Source: Fen-1135 sp963705275 (lineage in GTDB: Bacteria > Desulfobacterota > Syntrophia > Syntrophales > UBA2185). From it: a stretch of 64,000 nucleotides of DNA. The stretch spans positions 744,001-808,000 of the forward strand of contig OY970063.1 in NCBI GenBank assembly GCA_963705275.1. The letters run 5' to 3'. Below the pieces are notes generated by a model that made no database searches, was not told the DNA's origin, and worked only from the letters and a program-made list of their open reading frames with translations. Numbering within the stretch: the first letter of the stretch is position 1; each line of letters opens with the position of its first letter. The position numbers and the translations under genes are program-made. Positions 62,631-64,000 of this stretch are shown piece by piece.

Positions 62631-63469
62631 AAAATCCCGTTAAATCACGGCTGGAAGCCAAAAAATACAGACTGAAAAGACGTTCAAAACACATTCTGCA
62701 CGAATTTCTGAGGACGGTCTTGTTGCTGAGCGCCGTTTCGATAATCGTTGCCGGCATGATTTATGGTTATATCTTCACTATCAGCTCTTCTTACTTTCAG
62801 ATCAAAGAGATTATTGTCAATGGCTGCAAAGAGATCACAGAAAAGGAAATCCTATCGTATGCCGCCATCAAGCCGTCCCAGAATCTCCTCGCTATTAATC
62901 TTGGTACAATCACCCGCAGGATTGAATCAAACCCCTGGATAAAGGAAGTTTCCATAGGCAGAGAATTTCCCAACCGATTGATTATCAATCTCCAGGAAAG
63001 AACTGCGGTTGCTTTGGTTAAGCGTGATAACGGTTTTAACCTGCTGGATGTCGATGGCGTTGTCTTTAAGAAACATGAAAAGAACGACGAGGTCGATATT
63101 CCCGTGCTTAACGGGTGTTTTCCTGATGATAAGGAATCTGTGATTTTCACAAAATCCCTCGAACTCTTGAGATACCTTTCAGCCTCAAATGAGTTTCCCA
63201 CAATAAGGAATATTGCGGAAATTCATGGCCACGAAGTATTCGGACTTTCACTTTTCACTGACAGCGGCTTGTGCATCAGGCTTGGTTTTGACAGCTACGA
63301 AAATAAATTAAAGCGGTTGAATACCGTTATGGCTGATCTGGAAAGGCGAAACATGAAATTAGGATTTCTGCTCATCGACCTCAATGATCCGGCTAAGATC
63401 ACCGTTCAGCAAAGAAATGTATTAGGCCCCGCAATCCCAATAGGGCCGAAGAAGGGTTTGAGGACGTGA
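62627..63469 (+). CDS. ftsQ: Cell division protein FtsQ
   Basis: 280 residues. Basic cytoplasmic tail, one membrane helix (about 29-50), a POTRA domain (about 57-125: FQIKEIIVNGCKEITEKEIL, NPWIKEVSIGREFPNRLIIN) and the FtsQ beta domain. No ddl gene lies between murB and ftsQ, as it does in E. coli. Confidence 0.92.
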   Translation: MKNPVKSRLEAKKYRLKRRSKHILHEFLRTVLLLSAVSIIVAGMIYGYIFTISSSYFQIKEIIVNGCKEITEKEILSYAAIKPSQNLLAINLGTITRRIESNPWIKEVSIGREFPNRLIINLQERTAVALVKRDNGFNLLDVDGVVFKKHEKNDEVDIPVLNGCFPDDKESVIFTKSLELLRYLSASNEFPTIRNIAEIHGHEVFGLSLFTDSGLCIRLGFDSYENKLKRLNTVMADLERRNMKLGFLLIDLNDPAKITVQQRNVLGPAIPIGPKKGLRT

Positions 63470-63564
63470 GAGACAGCAGTTGCCGGCCGCTGGCAATAAG
63501 CGGACATTATAATTAATTTAGTAACAGTTACGGTCCAGCAAAGATGAGGAAAGGCAAATCAAAA

Positions 63565-64000
63565 ATGATCAAGAAAGGACATGTAATTGTTGGTCTGGAC
63601 TTAGGCACTACCAAAACCTGTGTCATCGTGGCTGAAGCCACCGATACTGGTATAGATATCTTAGGCATAGGCTCTCATCCATCAGAGGGTATGAGAAAAG
63701 GCGTCGTCGTTAATATTGACAGCACCGTGGATGCCATCAGAAAGGCCGTTGAAGAGGCTGAACATATGTCCGACTGCGAAATAAGCTCCGTTCATGTGGG
63801 CATTGCCGGCGGACACATAAAAGGACAGAACAGTATCGGCATTGTGGCCGTTAAAGGCCGCGAGGTTGATGAGGATGACGTTGAGAGGGCGATTGAGGCA
63901 TCGAAGGCAATTGCCATTCCGCTGGACAGGGAAATTTTGCACACTCTTCCTCAAAACTTCGTAGTTGACGACCAAAACGGCATCAGGGACCCCATCGGCA
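63565..64000 (+). CDS. ftsA: Cell division protein FtsA, 5' part
   Basis: The first 145 codons are present and the gene runs off the window. The ATG at 63565 gives MIKKGHVIVGLDLGTTKTC, the expected start with the actin-like phosphate-1 loop, and AGGAAAGG precedes it; another ATG at 63544 is in frame. Then GMRKGVVVNIDSTVDAIRKA and HVGIAGGHIKGQNS (1C domain). Tethers FtsZ to the membrane; ftsZ should follow. Confidence 0.93.
   Translation, partial: MIKKGHVIVGLDLGTTKTCVIVAEATDTGIDILGIGSHPSEGMRKGVVVNIDSTVDAIRKAVEEAEHMSDCEISSVHVGIAGGHIKGQNSIGIVAVKGREVDEDDVERAIEASKAIAIPLDREILHTLPQNFVVDDQNGIRDPIG

Overview
The window looks like chromosomal DNA of an anaerobic, Gram-negative bacterium of the former Deltaproteobacteria (Desulfobacterota), of the kind that lives by fatty-acid or aromatic-acid oxidation. 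This rests on the fatty-acid beta-oxidation cluster with a cobalamin acyl-CoA mutase and glutaconate-type CoA-transferase, an outer-membrane Tol-Pal system, a SelB selenocysteine factor and multi-PAS sensors. The placement is inferred from gene content; no rRNA, tRNA, CRISPR array, insertion sequence or prophage is visible.

Layout. 1-1031: 3' end of a MEMO-family gene and a DUF4124 protein. 1120-14114 (nearly all minus strand): a carbon-metabolism block. It holds a membrane protein, CoA-transferase A and B, acyl-CoA dehydrogenase, thiolase, 3-hydroxybutyryl-CoA dehydrogenase, enoyl-CoA hydratase and a second acyl-CoA dehydrogenase, followed in a separate unit by a B12-dependent mutase (large and small subunits) and its MeaB chaperone. 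The mutase has Phe and Gln at the two positions that are Tyr89 and Arg207 in methylmalonyl-CoA mutase. That is the isobutyryl-CoA mutase pattern, so the block reads as an isobutyrate/butyrate interconversion and oxidation pathway ending in acetyl-CoA. 14539-22036: signalling genes, namely a four-PAS LuxR-type regulator, an MBL-fold hydrolase, a broken receiver domain, a degenerate histidine kinase and a REC-GAF-HD-GYP protein. 22334-28550: envelope genes (bactofilin, CtpA-type protease, divergent polysaccharide deacetylase, TPR lipoprotein, DUF4292 lipoprotein). 28591-33574 (minus): tolQ-tolR-tolA-tolB-pal-cpoB. 33752-36395 (minus): epmB-efp-epmA, the complete EF-P lysylation set with its substrate. 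37273-42365: a bacterial eRF1-like (baeRF) protein, a cation-diffusion-facilitator transporter, a YhaM-like HD nuclease and SelB. 42741-46711 (minus): a NosL / ABC transporter / YtkA-like cluster that looks like metal handling. 47205-64000 (plus): ruvX, mltG, then an unbroken division and cell-wall (dcw) cluster from mraZ to the start of ftsA.

Regulation visible in the sequence includes several promoters with 17-bp spacing. The best, TTGACA-17-TATAGT, sits upstream of mraZ and is followed by three GTGG repeats at exact 10-bp intervals, as expected for MraZ autoregulation. A 38-bp element is shared by the promoters of selB and the NosL cluster; at selB it would give a leaderless mRNA. Two genes appear to lack a normal start codon (ACG in one acyl-CoA dehydrogenase, ATT in a small exported protein), each with a good Shine-Dalgarno at the right distance.
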